Below, one piece after another: positions 1-5,977 of a stretch of DNA of 11,266 nucleotides. Made by a program: the position numbers and the translations under genes. Origin of the DNA: Opitutus sp. GAS368. Its GTDB lineage: Bacteria > Verrucomicrobiota > Verrucomicrobiae > Opitutales > UBA953. Below the pieces are notes generated by a model, which had not been told where the DNA came from, searched no databases, and saw nothing but the letters and a program-made list of their open reading frames with translations. The stretch is from the NCBI GenBank assembly GCA_943332745.1, contig CALQQQ010000016.1:1-11266 (forward strand), written 5' to 3'. The number at the start of each line of letters is the position of its first letter. The stretch's first letter is position 1.

Positions 1-27
1 AAAACTTATAGGGGGTGTTAGAAACCG

Positions 28-47
28 TTGTTCACACGTTATCCACA
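28..47 (+). promoter_or_regulatory. Pair of DnaA boxes (one perfect, one near-match) downstream of oleB
   Basis: Positions 39-47 read TTATCCACA, the exact high-affinity DnaA box (consensus TTATNCACA). Positions 28-36 read TTGTTCACA, one mismatch from the consensus, in the same orientation. The starts are 11 bp apart, about one helical turn, as in arrays that bind DnaA cooperatively. The stretch 1-87 holds no gene; its left end is somewhat A/T-rich. That fits the edge of a replication origin or a DnaA-regulated promoter lying to the left, but two boxes alone do not prove an origin. Confidence 0.55.
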
Positions 48-87
48 GCCTTTTCCGCCCTTCGGACATGGGGCTAAAATCAGGCAC

Positions 88-978
88 TCAGGCCGGCCCA
101 AAAAAGGCGGCGATTGGACCAAGCGCAGCGTCGCCGGCGTCCTCGAGGACATAATGTCCGGCGTCGGCGAAAAGAAGCTGCCTGGCGTCAGGGAAACGGG
201 CGATAAACCCCTCGAGGAACGAGCGATCGAAGCAGAAGTCGCGCATTCCCCAGCAAAGGAGCATAGGCTTGCCCTTTAAGCCCTCCAAAGAGGCCTCCAC
301 GGTAGCCAAGACGGGCCGGGTGGGGTGTTCGGCCTCCATCGGGATGTCGGCCACGAAGTCGGCTACCGCCCGCCGGACTGAGAACGACCCGTAGGGGGCA
401 AGGAAACCGGCCTTGGCGGCGGGGCTAAGGGGCTTCTCGACAGACATCCAGGTCGCTGGCCAAGCAAAGCCGTTCAGGCCTTGAACAATGAACCGGCCAA
501 GCAAGGGAGCCCGGCAAAGAGCGATGCGGGCAGGGATTCGCTCGGACAGGAAAGCGCCCGTGTTCGTGACGAGAATCTTCCCTACCCTTTCCGGCCGGCG
601 ACCAGCGACGCCGAACCCGATGGCACCACCCCAATCATGGACGCCCAGGTCGAATTCCTTGAGGCCAAGATGAGCGACGAGCGCTTCAACGTCGGCGATA
701 CGATCAGCCAGGCGCAAGAAACGGTCAGGGCGGGCGGATAGACCCATACCGACATGGTCAGGCGCGATGACGCGGCGACCTTGCGCCGCAAGCTTCAGGA
801 TCAGGTCGCGCCAAAGGAACGACCACGATGGGTTGCCATGCAGTAAGAGCACCGGACGTCCGTCGCGCGGGCCGTGGTCGACATAACTCATCCGGCCCGA
901 GAGCGCGGCGAAATCCTTCGGCGCAAAGGGATAGAGCGCCTGCACGGCGGGCGAAAGTTCGGAGGCGATCATTGGCAT
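88..978 (-). CDS. oleB: OleB-type alpha/beta hydrolase (beta-lactone decarboxylase, haloalkane-dehalogenase fold)
   Basis: A 296-residue alpha/beta hydrolase of the haloalkane dehalogenase superfamily. The oxyanion/Asn motif HGNPSW is at residues 47-52. The nucleophile is Asp115 in VHDWGG, with the adjacent Trp116, the acid is probably Asp247 in GMRDFCFD, and the base is His275 in DAGHYV. An Asp nucleophile followed by Trp separates this group from ordinary Ser esterases. In the OleABCD pathway the enzyme decarboxylates a cis-beta-lactone to a cis-olefin. That role is assigned here mainly because the gene directly follows an OleA homologue and overlaps it. The ATG at 978 gives a 10-bp overlap with oleA. 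A second in-frame ATG at 972 forms a 4-bp ATGA overlap with the oleA stop and is equally plausible. Neither has a Shine-Dalgarno motif, suggesting translational coupling. A true haloalkane dehalogenase or an epoxide hydrolase-like enzyme is the alternative. Confidence 0.82.
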   Translation of the reverse strand: MPMIASELSPAVQALYPFAPKDFAALSGRMSYVDHGPRDGRPVLLLHGNPSWSFLWRDLILKLAAQGRRVIAPDHVGMGLSARPDRFLRLADRIADVEALVAHLGLKEFDLGVHDWGGAIGFGVAGRRPERVGKILVTNTGAFLSERIPARIALCRAPLLGRFIVQGLNGFAWPATWMSVEKPLSPAAKAGFLAPYGSFSVRRAVADFVADIPMEAEHPTRPVLATVEASLEGLKGKPMLLCWGMRDFCFDRSFLEGFIARFPDARQLLFADAGHYVLEDAGDAALGPIAAFFGPA

Positions 979-2006
979 TCGACGGCGAGCATCATGCTGG
1001 CGAGACCGCTACCGATACCCAGCAATGCGACGCGGTCGCCGGCCTTGATACGACCTTCAGCGAGTCCGAGCGCCAACGTGGCGGGCACGGAGACCGAACC
1101 CACGTTACCGAGACGGTCGAAGCTCTGGTAGTCTTTCGCGGGATCGAGGCCGAGTTTCTCGAACAGCAACGACGAATGGCGACGTCCGACCTGATGAGTC
1201 ACCACGCGATGCGGCGTGGATTCATCCCAACCCGTGACGCCCTTGAAACGACCCCAGCAGCGCTGGGCGAGCGCGACGCCCGCGGCAAGCAAGGCTTCGG
1301 AGTCCGTACGCATATCGAGTTCGGCAGACGAGGTATCGCCTTCGCAAAGTCCGTTGGCGGAAGAATCGGTCTCGGCGGCACCGCCCAGAAGACGGATTGA
1401 ACCAGGGCCGGCAAGGTCATCGCGGCAGATAATCGCGGCCGCACCGCCGGCGCCGATGGTGAGGTTCGCGAAGTACGGCTTGATCGTCTCACGCGTGAGC
1501 GAGAGATCTTCGTTCAGCATCCGAATCGTGCGCTCCACGAGTGGACGACCATCTTCACCCGAGCAGACCAGCGCGCGACGAATCTGTCCTGACTCCACCA
1601 TACCCGCGGCGAGGACGACAGCGTTAAGGAAGCCTAGGCAAGCATTGGAGACGTCGAGGATTTGCGCCTGCGGACCGAGGCCGAGGAGGCCGTGCACATA
1701 GGCGGCGGTCGAAGGCTCGAGACGGTCGCGGCAAACCGAAGAATGGATCAGTAGGTCGATATCGGCCGGACCCACGCCCGCGGCCTGCATCGCGCGTCGA
1801 CCCGCCAGCGCGGAAGCGGCGGACGGGCGGATTGCCTGCGGCCAGAAGCGGCGCTCACGGATGCCTGTCATCAGCTCGAGACGGCCCTCAGGCAGCTTCA
1901 AGCGGCCATAGAGGGGCGCCAGGCGGCGTTCGACCTCATCGGAGGTCCAGACCTCGGGAGGCAGTTCGGCCACAAGGCCGGACAGGACGGTACGCTTGAA
2001 GATCAC
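969..2006 (-). CDS. oleA: OleA-type thiolase-superfamily condensing enzyme (head-to-head acyl condensation; FabH-like)
   Basis: A 345-residue ketosynthase III-like protein when started at the GTG at 2006. Key residues from that start: Glu97 in RDRLEPSTA, Cys123 in DVSNACLGF, His271 in VTHQVGRRH and Asn301 in RLGNVGSVSVP. The Glu in LEPSTA is the OleA general base and is not part of the FabH Cys-His-Asn triad. The Glu-to-Cys (26) and His-to-Asn (30) spacings match those of Xanthomonas OleA (E117/C143, H285/N315 in the published structure). OleA condenses two fatty acyl thioesters without ordinary decarboxylative elongation, giving a long-chain beta-keto acid. An in-frame ATG exists at 2060, but it lies inside fabI and adds an Arg-rich stretch not expected in the family. 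The GTG overlaps the fabI TGA as GTGA, and the product then begins where OleA proteins begin. A FabH paralogue is the main alternative. Confidence 0.86.
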   Translation of the reverse strand: MIFKRTVLSGLVAELPPEVWTSDEVERRLAPLYGRLKLPEGRLELMTGIRERRFWPQAIRPSAASALAGRRAMQAAGVGPADIDLLIHSSVCRDRLEPSTAAYVHGLLGLGPQAQILDVSNACLGFLNAVVLAAGMVESGQIRRALVCSGEDGRPLVERTIRMLNEDLSLTRETIKPYFANLTIGAGGAAAIICRDDLAGPGSIRLLGGAAETDSSANGLCEGDTSSAELDMRTDSEALLAAGVALAQRCWGRFKGVTGWDESTPHRVVTHQVGRRHSSLLFEKLGLDPAKDYQSFDRLGNVGSVSVPATLALGLAEGRIKAGDRVALLGIGSGLASMMLAVECQ

Positions 2007-2809
2007 GATCCGGGACGGCGGGAAGATGCGGCCACGAGTTCTTCGTCGAAGAAATTCCACCCCATGCCGGCATCGACCACGATGCCTTGGCCGTTAATGC
2101 CGCTCGAACGAGGCGAGAGCAGCCAGACCGCCGTATCGGCAACCTCTTGCGTCTTTAAGGCCTCCTTACGGAAGGTCATCTTTTCAGCGTGTAGGTAATT
2201 GTGGAGATAGCCAGGGATGCCGGCACTCGCGCTCGTCTTGAGCGGACCGGCGTTGACGGAGTTGAAGCGTACACGGGAATCAGCCGAGAAGGATTTCGCG
2301 AGGAAGCGACTGGCGGATTCGAGCGCGGCCTTGATCGGCGACATGTAGCCGTAGTTCGAGGCTGTGACCTGCGACGAGATACCAATGGAGACAACCGAGG
2401 CATCCGGCTTCAGGTGCGGCTTGAGCGCGCGGGAAAGTTCGACGAGCGAGAATGCGGAGATTGCGGTGGCCTGAAGGAAGTCAGCGCGCACGGTCTCATG
2501 GAACGGCTGCATGCCCTTGGAGAAATTGGCGAAGGCCACGCTGTGCAGGACACCGTCAAGCGGTCCATGCTCGCGACCGACATCGGCGGCGAGTTTCTGC
2601 GTCTGGGCTTCGTGCTCGAGGTCGCACAGGTACACCGGCTTGCCGTCGAGCAGACCCTTCAGTGATTCGAGGCGGGCCTGCGAGCGCACGGAATAGACCA
2701 CCTTGGCGCCTTCGGCTTCGAGGGTCTTGGCGACGTGCCAGGCGACGGACTTCTTATTCGCGACGCCGAGGACGAGGTAGGTCTTACCAGTAAGGCCGAG
2801 GAAGGACAT
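2003..2809 (-). CDS. fabI: Enoyl-[acyl-carrier-protein] reductase, FabI type
   Basis: A 268-residue short-chain dehydrogenase of the FabI branch, which reduces trans-2-enoyl-ACP to acyl-ACP, the last step of each fatty-acid elongation round. The nucleotide-binding segment GVANKKSVAWHVAK (residues 15-28) has the GxANxxSxA pattern of FabI rather than the classical TGxxxGIG. The catalytic Tyr153-x6-Lys160 motif is in NYGYMSPIK, and the C-terminal segment GQGIVVDAGMG is typical. At the position of the extra E. coli Tyr146, ten residues before the catalytic Tyr, there is Gly143 in SIGISSQ. InhA has Phe at the equivalent site, so the reductase role still stands, but the enzyme is divergent. It starts 3 nt after the fabZ stop and its TGA overlaps the oleA GTG. 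No Shine-Dalgarno sequence is visible, so coupling to fabZ translation is likely. Confidence 0.9.
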   Translation of the reverse strand: MSFLGLTGKTYLVLGVANKKSVAWHVAKTLEAEGAKVVYSVRSQARLESLKGLLDGKPVYLCDLEHEAQTQKLAADVGREHGPLDGVLHSVAFANFSKGMQPFHETVRADFLQATAISAFSLVELSRALKPHLKPDASVVSIGISSQVTASNYGYMSPIKAALESASRFLAKSFSADSRVRFNSVNAGPLKTSASAGIPGYLHNYLHAEKMTFRKEALKTQEVADTAVWLLSPRSSGINGQGIVVDAGMGWNFFDEELVAASSRRPGS

Positions 2810-2812
2810 AGG

Positions 2813-3259
2813 TCAGGCGGGTTGGTCGACGAGGGCGAGGGCGAAGCGGATGGTCAGGACGGCCTTGCCGTCGCGGCGCACCGTTCCCGTCATAAAATGG
2901 AATTGCTGAAGCGTCTCGACGAGTTTCACCTCAATCGAGACCGTATCGCCCGGCATCACCATCCCTTTGAATTTCGCCTCCTCAATGCGGCAAAGCACTG
3001 GGGTCTTACCAGAGGGAACGCCGCCTTCGGACTGGAGCTTCTTCGTCAGGAAAATCGCTCCAGCCTGGAAGACCGATTCGCAGAGCAAGACGCCGGGCGT
3101 GATCGGGTTACCCGGGTAGTGGCCAGAGTAGAAAGGCTCGTCGGCGCGGAAGGTACGACTGCATGTGGCACCATCGGCCCGGACCTCGTCGATTCGGTCG
3201 AGAAACAGGAACGGCGGGCGATGAGGGATGGTGTCGAGGACAGCCTGCAACATAATCAC
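2813..3259 (-). CDS. fabZ: 3-hydroxyacyl-[acyl-carrier-protein] dehydratase FabZ
   Basis: A hotdog-fold dehydratase of 148 residues from the GTG at 3259, close to the usual FabZ length (about 145-155). It removes water from 3-hydroxyacyl-ACP to give trans-2-enoyl-ACP, the substrate of the next gene product, FabI. The N-terminus (IPHRPPFLFLDRI) and the catalytic segment GHYPGNPITPGVLLCES, with His47 and Glu61, are diagnostic. Start choice: GGAGG lies 7 nt upstream of the GTG and 13 nt upstream of the ATG at 3253. A far-upstream ATG at 3349 would add 30 residues with no counterpart in the family and would overlap the start codon of the divergent peroxiredoxin gene. fabZ is the first gene of the fabZ-fabI-oleA-oleB operon. 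In many Gram-negative bacteria fabZ lies directly after lpxD; here prs and the peroxiredoxin gene separate them. Confidence 0.95.
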   Translation of the reverse strand: MIMLQAVLDTIPHRPPFLFLDRIDEVRADGATCSRTFRADEPFYSGHYPGNPITPGVLLCESVFQAGAIFLTKKLQSEGGVPSGKTPVLCRIEEAKFKGMVMPGDTVSIEVKLVETLQQFHFMTGTVRRDGKAVLTIRFALALVDQPA

Positions 3260-3266
3260 ATTTTTG

Positions 3267-3271
3267 CCTCC
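3267..3271 (-). promoter_or_regulatory. Shine-Dalgarno site of fabZ
   Basis: The minus strand reads GGAGG, a strong match to the 16S 3' end, 7 nt before the GTG at 3259. It is the only clear ribosome binding site in front of any gene in the window, and it fixes the fabZ start at GTG or, less well spaced, at the ATG at 3253. Confidence 0.75.
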
Positions 3272-3276
3272 AGAGA

Positions 3277-3308
3277 GACCGACAAGCGACACGAAAACAC
3301 CGTCGGTC
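3277..3308. promoter_or_regulatory. Inverted repeat in the fabZ / peroxiredoxin divergent intergenic region
   Basis: GACCGAC at 3277-3283 pairs perfectly with GTCGGTC at 3302-3308 across an 18-nt spacer. A second, overlapping pairing exists between GCGAC (3286-3290) and GTCGC (3306-3310). The repeat lies in the 88-bp gap between the two divergent starts, where both promoters must sit, so it could be an operator or a 5'-leader stem. I could not identify convincing -35/-10 boxes in the gap. Confidence 0.35.
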
Positions 3309-3347
3309 GCATTTGCCTTTTGCCGGCGGGCTCCCAACCTACGGGAC

Positions 3348-3860
3348 ATGAAGACACTCTACGCCACCCTCCTCATGTCCCTCCTCCCACTCTTTGGTGA
3401 CGCGGCTGAAAAGCTCGCCGTCGGCGCCTCCATCCCGGACGTCACTTGCAATGACCAGGACGGCAAGCCCGTCTCCCTCGCCAAGGAAGGCGCCAAGGGC
3501 TATCTACTCGTCTACTTCTACCCGAAGGCCAAAACCGGCGGTTGCACTAAGCAGGGTTGCTCACTGCGCGACGGCTGGGCCGACCTGCAGAAAGCTGGCG
3601 TCAGCGTCCTCGGCGTGAGCACCGACGACGAGAAGCTCCAGAAGGAATTCAAGGAAGAGCAGAAGTTCCCGTTCCGCCTGCTCGCCGACAAGGAGAAGAA
3701 AGCCGTCACCGAAGCTTTCGGCGTGAAGAACCTCATCGGCATGGCCAGCCGCAGCGCCTTCCTCTTTAAGGACGGCAAGTGCGTCTATGCCGACCACAAG
3801 GGACACACCGGCGACCAGGCTAAGGTCATCCTCGACTTCCTCGCGACCGAGAAGAAGTAA
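3348..3860 (+). CDS. Secreted PrxQ/BCP-type peroxiredoxin (thiol peroxidase)
   Basis: A 170-residue AhpC/TSA-family thioredoxin-fold peroxidase that reduces hydrogen peroxide and organic hydroperoxides. The active-site block YFYPKAKTGGC has Pro59, Thr63 and peroxidatic Cys66. Resolving Cys71 follows in a C-x4-C arrangement, typical of PrxQ/bacterioferritin-comigratory proteins, and Arg135 in ASRSAFLF is the expected active-site Arg. The first 19-20 residues (Lys3, a hydrophobic stretch LYATLLMSLLPLF, then GDAA) look like a Sec signal peptide, so the mature enzyme is probably periplasmic, whereas most BCP proteins are cytoplasmic. The ATG at 3348 is chosen because the signal peptide starts there. 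The frame is open for 40 more codons upstream, but these would encode unrelated sequence overlapping the fabZ start. No Shine-Dalgarno motif is visible. It is the only plus-strand gene, divergent from fabZ and convergent with prs. Confidence 0.93.
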   Translation: MKTLYATLLMSLLPLFGDAAEKLAVGASIPDVTCNDQDGKPVSLAKEGAKGYLLVYFYPKAKTGGCTKQGCSLRDGWADLQKAGVSVLGVSTDDEKLQKEFKEEQKFPFRLLADKEKKAVTEAFGVKNLIGMASRSAFLFKDGKCVYADHKGHTGDQAKVILDFLATEKK

Positions 3861-3880
3861 CCCGGAATAATCTTCCAACA

Positions 3881-3911
3881 AAAAAGGCCGCATCATCGAT
3901 GCGGCCTTTTT
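3881..3911. terminator. Bidirectional intrinsic terminator between the peroxiredoxin gene and prs
   Basis: AAAAAGGCCGCAT (3881-3893) and ATGCGGCCTTTTT (3899-3911) form a perfect 13-bp stem with a 5-nt loop. The stem is GC-rich in the middle and bounded by an A-run on the left and a T-run on the right, so each strand gives a hairpin followed by U's. It lies 20 bp after the peroxiredoxin stop and 18 bp after the prs stop on the other strand, ending both convergent transcripts. Confidence 0.92.
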
Positions 3912-3929
3912 CGTGTCCTGATTCGGACC

Positions 3930-4883
3930 TCAGTGGCCCTTGATTGGGAAGAGGTCGGTCACGCTGTTGTTGCCGTGGATGCGACGAATTGCATCGGACA
4001 GCAGGGGCGCGATCGAAAGCACCGTGATTGGCAGGTCCTTCGGCCAGTCGGCCGGGACGGAGTTCGTCGTGATGACCTCGTCGATGAGACCCTTGCGGAG
4101 GCGCTCGAAGGCAATCTCCTGAATCATGCAGTGCGAAACCACGGCACGCACCGAGCGGGCGCCGTTCTTCTTAAGCAGTTCGGCCGCGGCGACGAGCGTG
4201 CCCGCGGTCTCCGTCATGTCGTCGACAAGGATGATGTCACGGCCTTCGACTTCGCCGACGAGACTCGTGGCCTGGACGGTGGTCGCGCTCGTGCGGCGCT
4301 TGGCCACGAAACCGTAGGGCAGATTGAGCATGTCGGCCACGGCCGAGGCGTACTTCAGGCCGCCCACGTCAGGCGAGAAGACCGTGGCGTCCTTGAGCCA
4401 AGGCTTGTTCTTGATGTGGGCGTAGAAGACCGGCGAAGCGTAGAGATGGTCGACCGGGATATCGAAGAACCCCTGAATTTGCTGGGCGTGCAGGTCGACT
4501 GTCAGGACGCGATTAGCGCCGGCGGCGGTGAGCAGGTTGGCGACGAGCTTGGCCGTAATCGGCACGCGAGGCTTATCCTTACGGTCCTGGCGAGCGTAGC
4601 CGAAGAATGGGATGACGGCCGTGATGCGGGCGGCGGAGGCGCGACGCAGGGCGTCGATCATGATCAGCAGCTCCATGATGCGATCGTTGGCCGGCGCGCA
4701 GGTGGGCTGGATGACGTAGACGTCGCAGCCGCGGATGTTCTCGTTGATCTGCACGAACGTCTCGCCGTCGGGGAAACGATTGACGGTGGCGGTGCCGAGC
4801 GGGACGCCGAGATGTTCGCAGATTTCCTTGGCCAACGCCGGATTGGCGTTGCCGGTGAAAATCTTCATCTCAGGTAGGCTCAT
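3930..4883 (-). CDS. prs: Ribose-phosphate pyrophosphokinase (PRPP synthetase, class I)
   Basis: A 317-residue class I PRPP synthetase that transfers pyrophosphate from ATP to ribose 5-phosphate, making PRPP for purine, pyrimidine, histidine, tryptophan and NAD synthesis in the cytoplasm. Visible signatures: NRFPDGE (35-41) in the N-terminal domain, FGYARQDRK (94-102), the metal/ATP-binding VDLHAQQIQGFF with His132, SPDVGG (170-175), the flexible-loop KRR (195-197), the PRPP loop DDMTETAGTL (221-230) and the near C-terminal SVTDLF (307-312), equivalent to the SVSxLF end of the family. It starts 5 nt after the lpxD stop. An in-frame ATG at 4868, five codons later, directly precedes the conserved KIFTG strand and is an alternative start. 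It is the last gene of the dnaB-bamA-skp-lpxD-prs run and is followed by the shared terminator. Confidence 0.98.
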   Translation of the reverse strand: MSLPEMKIFTGNANPALAKEICEHLGVPLGTATVNRFPDGETFVQINENIRGCDVYVIQPTCAPANDRIMELLIMIDALRRASAARITAVIPFFGYARQDRKDKPRVPITAKLVANLLTAAGANRVLTVDLHAQQIQGFFDIPVDHLYASPVFYAHIKNKPWLKDATVFSPDVGGLKYASAVADMLNLPYGFVAKRRTSATTVQATSLVGEVEGRDIILVDDMTETAGTLVAAAELLKKNGARSVRAVVSHCMIQEIAFERLRKGLIDEVITTNSVPADWPKDLPITVLSIAPLLSDAIRRIHGNNSVTDLFPIKGH

Positions 4884-4888
4884 GTCGT

Positions 4889-5932
4889 TTAACGTTTAGC
4901 AGAGTCCAAGGAGGCGGCCAGCGAATCAACCTTTTTGAACAATTCAGGCAGACGACGCGACAGAACGACAAGGCGTCGTTCCAGGCCGAAGGGCACGGCG
5001 GGCGTGCCATTCATGAAGCCGTCGGCAGGCACGTCCTCGAAAAGGCCCGTCTGGGCGCCCAGCTTGACGCGATCACCAAGGGTGAGGTGTCCAGCCACGC
5101 CGGACTGTCCGCCCAGGACGCAATGGTCGCCGAGGGTCGTACTGCCGGCGATACCGACCTGCGCGGTGATGAGGCACTGGCGGCCTATGCGGACATTATG
5201 GGCGATCTGGACGAGATTATCGATCTTGGTGCCCCGCCCGACCACCGTCTTGCTGAAGCGGGCACGGTCGAGGGTGGAGTTCGCGCCGACCTCAACGTCA
5301 TCTTCCAGGACCACGTTGCCGACCTGAGGGATGCGCTGGATCTCGCCGTTAACAGGCTCGTAGCCGAAGCCGTCGGATCCGATGACCGCGCCAGACTGGA
5401 TGCGGCAACGGGCGCCTAGGACGCAGTAGTCACCGACCGTGACGCCCGGCTTAAGCCAGCAATCAGAACCGACGCTCGCATGAGCGCCGACATGGCAACG
5501 GGCTTCGAGTACCACCCCAGAGGAAATCGTGGCGCCTTCGCCGACCACGCAAAGGGGGCCGACATGCGCCGAAGGGTCGACCTTGGCCGATGCGGCGACG
5601 ACTGCGGAAGCGTGGATGCCTGCGGATGGCCTCGGCCACAGGCGGGCCTCGAGCACCGAGCAAAGCAGCGCCAAGGCGTAGGAAGGATTGTCGACGCGCA
5701 GGAAAGCCTGACCGACGAGCGGCTTACCAGCGAAAGTTACCGGCACAAGAATCACGCCCGCCTGGGAAGCGGCGACGGCGTCGGCGTACTTCGTGTTACC
5801 AAGGAAAGAGAGGTCGGAACTGGTCGCTTCAACTAAAGCAGCGATACCCTTGATCGGACCGGCGCAGGCACCCTCGACGGCTTGGGCTCCGGTCAGGGAG
5901 GCAAGTTCAGCGATGGTGAAGGCGAGCGACAT
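4889..5932 (-). CDS. lpxD: UDP-3-O-acylglucosamine N-acyltransferase LpxD
   Basis: A 347-residue left-handed beta-helix acyltransferase, close to the family length (about 340). It adds the N-linked 3-hydroxyacyl chain from ACP to UDP-3-O-acylglucosamine in lipid A synthesis, at the cytoplasmic side. An N-terminal uridine-binding domain (about 1-100, including [11 protein letters not shown] at 39-49) is followed by many hexapeptide repeats (about 105-315). The catalytic His245 is in [10 protein letters not shown] short, probably helical C-terminal segment (about 322-347) follows. It sits after skp, the canonical bamA-skp-lpxD order. A strong hairpin lies between skp and lpxD. The only Shine-Dalgarno-like bases, AGGA, are just 2 nt from the ATG, too close to be ideal. 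Confidence 0.97.
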   Translation of the reverse strand: MSLAFTIAELASLTGAQAVEGACAGPIKGIAALVEATSSDLSFLGNTKYADAVAASQAGVILVPVTFAGKPLVGQAFLRVDNPSYALALLCSVLEARLWPRPSAGIHASAVVAASAKVDPSAHVGPLCVVGEGATISSGVVLEARCHVGAHASVGSDCWLKPGVTVGDYCVLGARCRIQSGAVIGSDGFGYEPVNGEIQRIPQVGNVVLEDDVEVGANSTLDRARFSKTVVGRGTKIDNLVQIAHNVRIGRQCLITAQVGIAGSTTLGDHCVLGGQSGVAGHLTLGDRVKLGAQTGLFEDVPADGFMNGTPAVPFGLERRLVVLSRRLPELFKKVDSLAASLDSAKR

Positions 5933-5945
5933 GGTCCTAAATGAA

Positions 5946-5968
5946 GCGCCCCTGACTAGCAGGGGCGC
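5946..5968 (-). terminator. Hairpin between skp and lpxD (possible attenuator or processing site)
   Basis: GCGCCCCTG (5946-5954) and CAGGGGCGC (5960-5968) form a perfect 9-bp GC-rich stem around the 5-nt loop ACTAG. It starts about 9 nt after the skp stop and ends 13 nt before the lpxD start. On the minus strand it is followed by TTCATTT, a poor U-tract. It could be a weak or partial terminator, an RNA-processing site or a protector of the upstream mRNA; full termination would cut lpxD off from its operon. Confidence 0.5.
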
Positions 5969-5977
5969 GGCAGAGTC

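Noticed and set aside
57..74. GCCC/GGGC hairpin after oleB as a terminator
   Set aside because: The stem is only 4 bp, the loop is long, and no U-tract follows on the minus strand.
28..279. An 83-codon plus-strand frame at the left edge
   Set aside because: It starts in the DnaA-box intergenic region but runs mostly antisense to the conserved 3' half of oleB, with no recognisable domain or ribosome binding site.
2007..2060. Upstream ATG (2060) giving a 363-residue OleA
   Set aside because: It adds an Arg-rich stretch inside fabI. The GTG at 2006 forms a GTGA overlap and matches the known OleA N-terminus and residue positions.
3228..3347. Forty-codon extension of the peroxiredoxin frame
   Set aside because: It would run over the fabZ start and bury the signal peptide, and its translation is not peroxiredoxin-like.
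3260..3349. Upstream ATG (3349) giving a 178-residue FabZ
   Set aside because: The added 30 residues are not FabZ-like, overlap the divergent peroxiredoxin start, and ignore the GGAGG site that fits the GTG at 3259.
3933..4877. A 314-codon plus-strand frame opposite prs, and a 362-codon one opposite dnaB (9554-10642)
   Set aside because: Both mirror conserved genes almost exactly and give Gly/Asp/Arg/Val/His-rich translations without family features.
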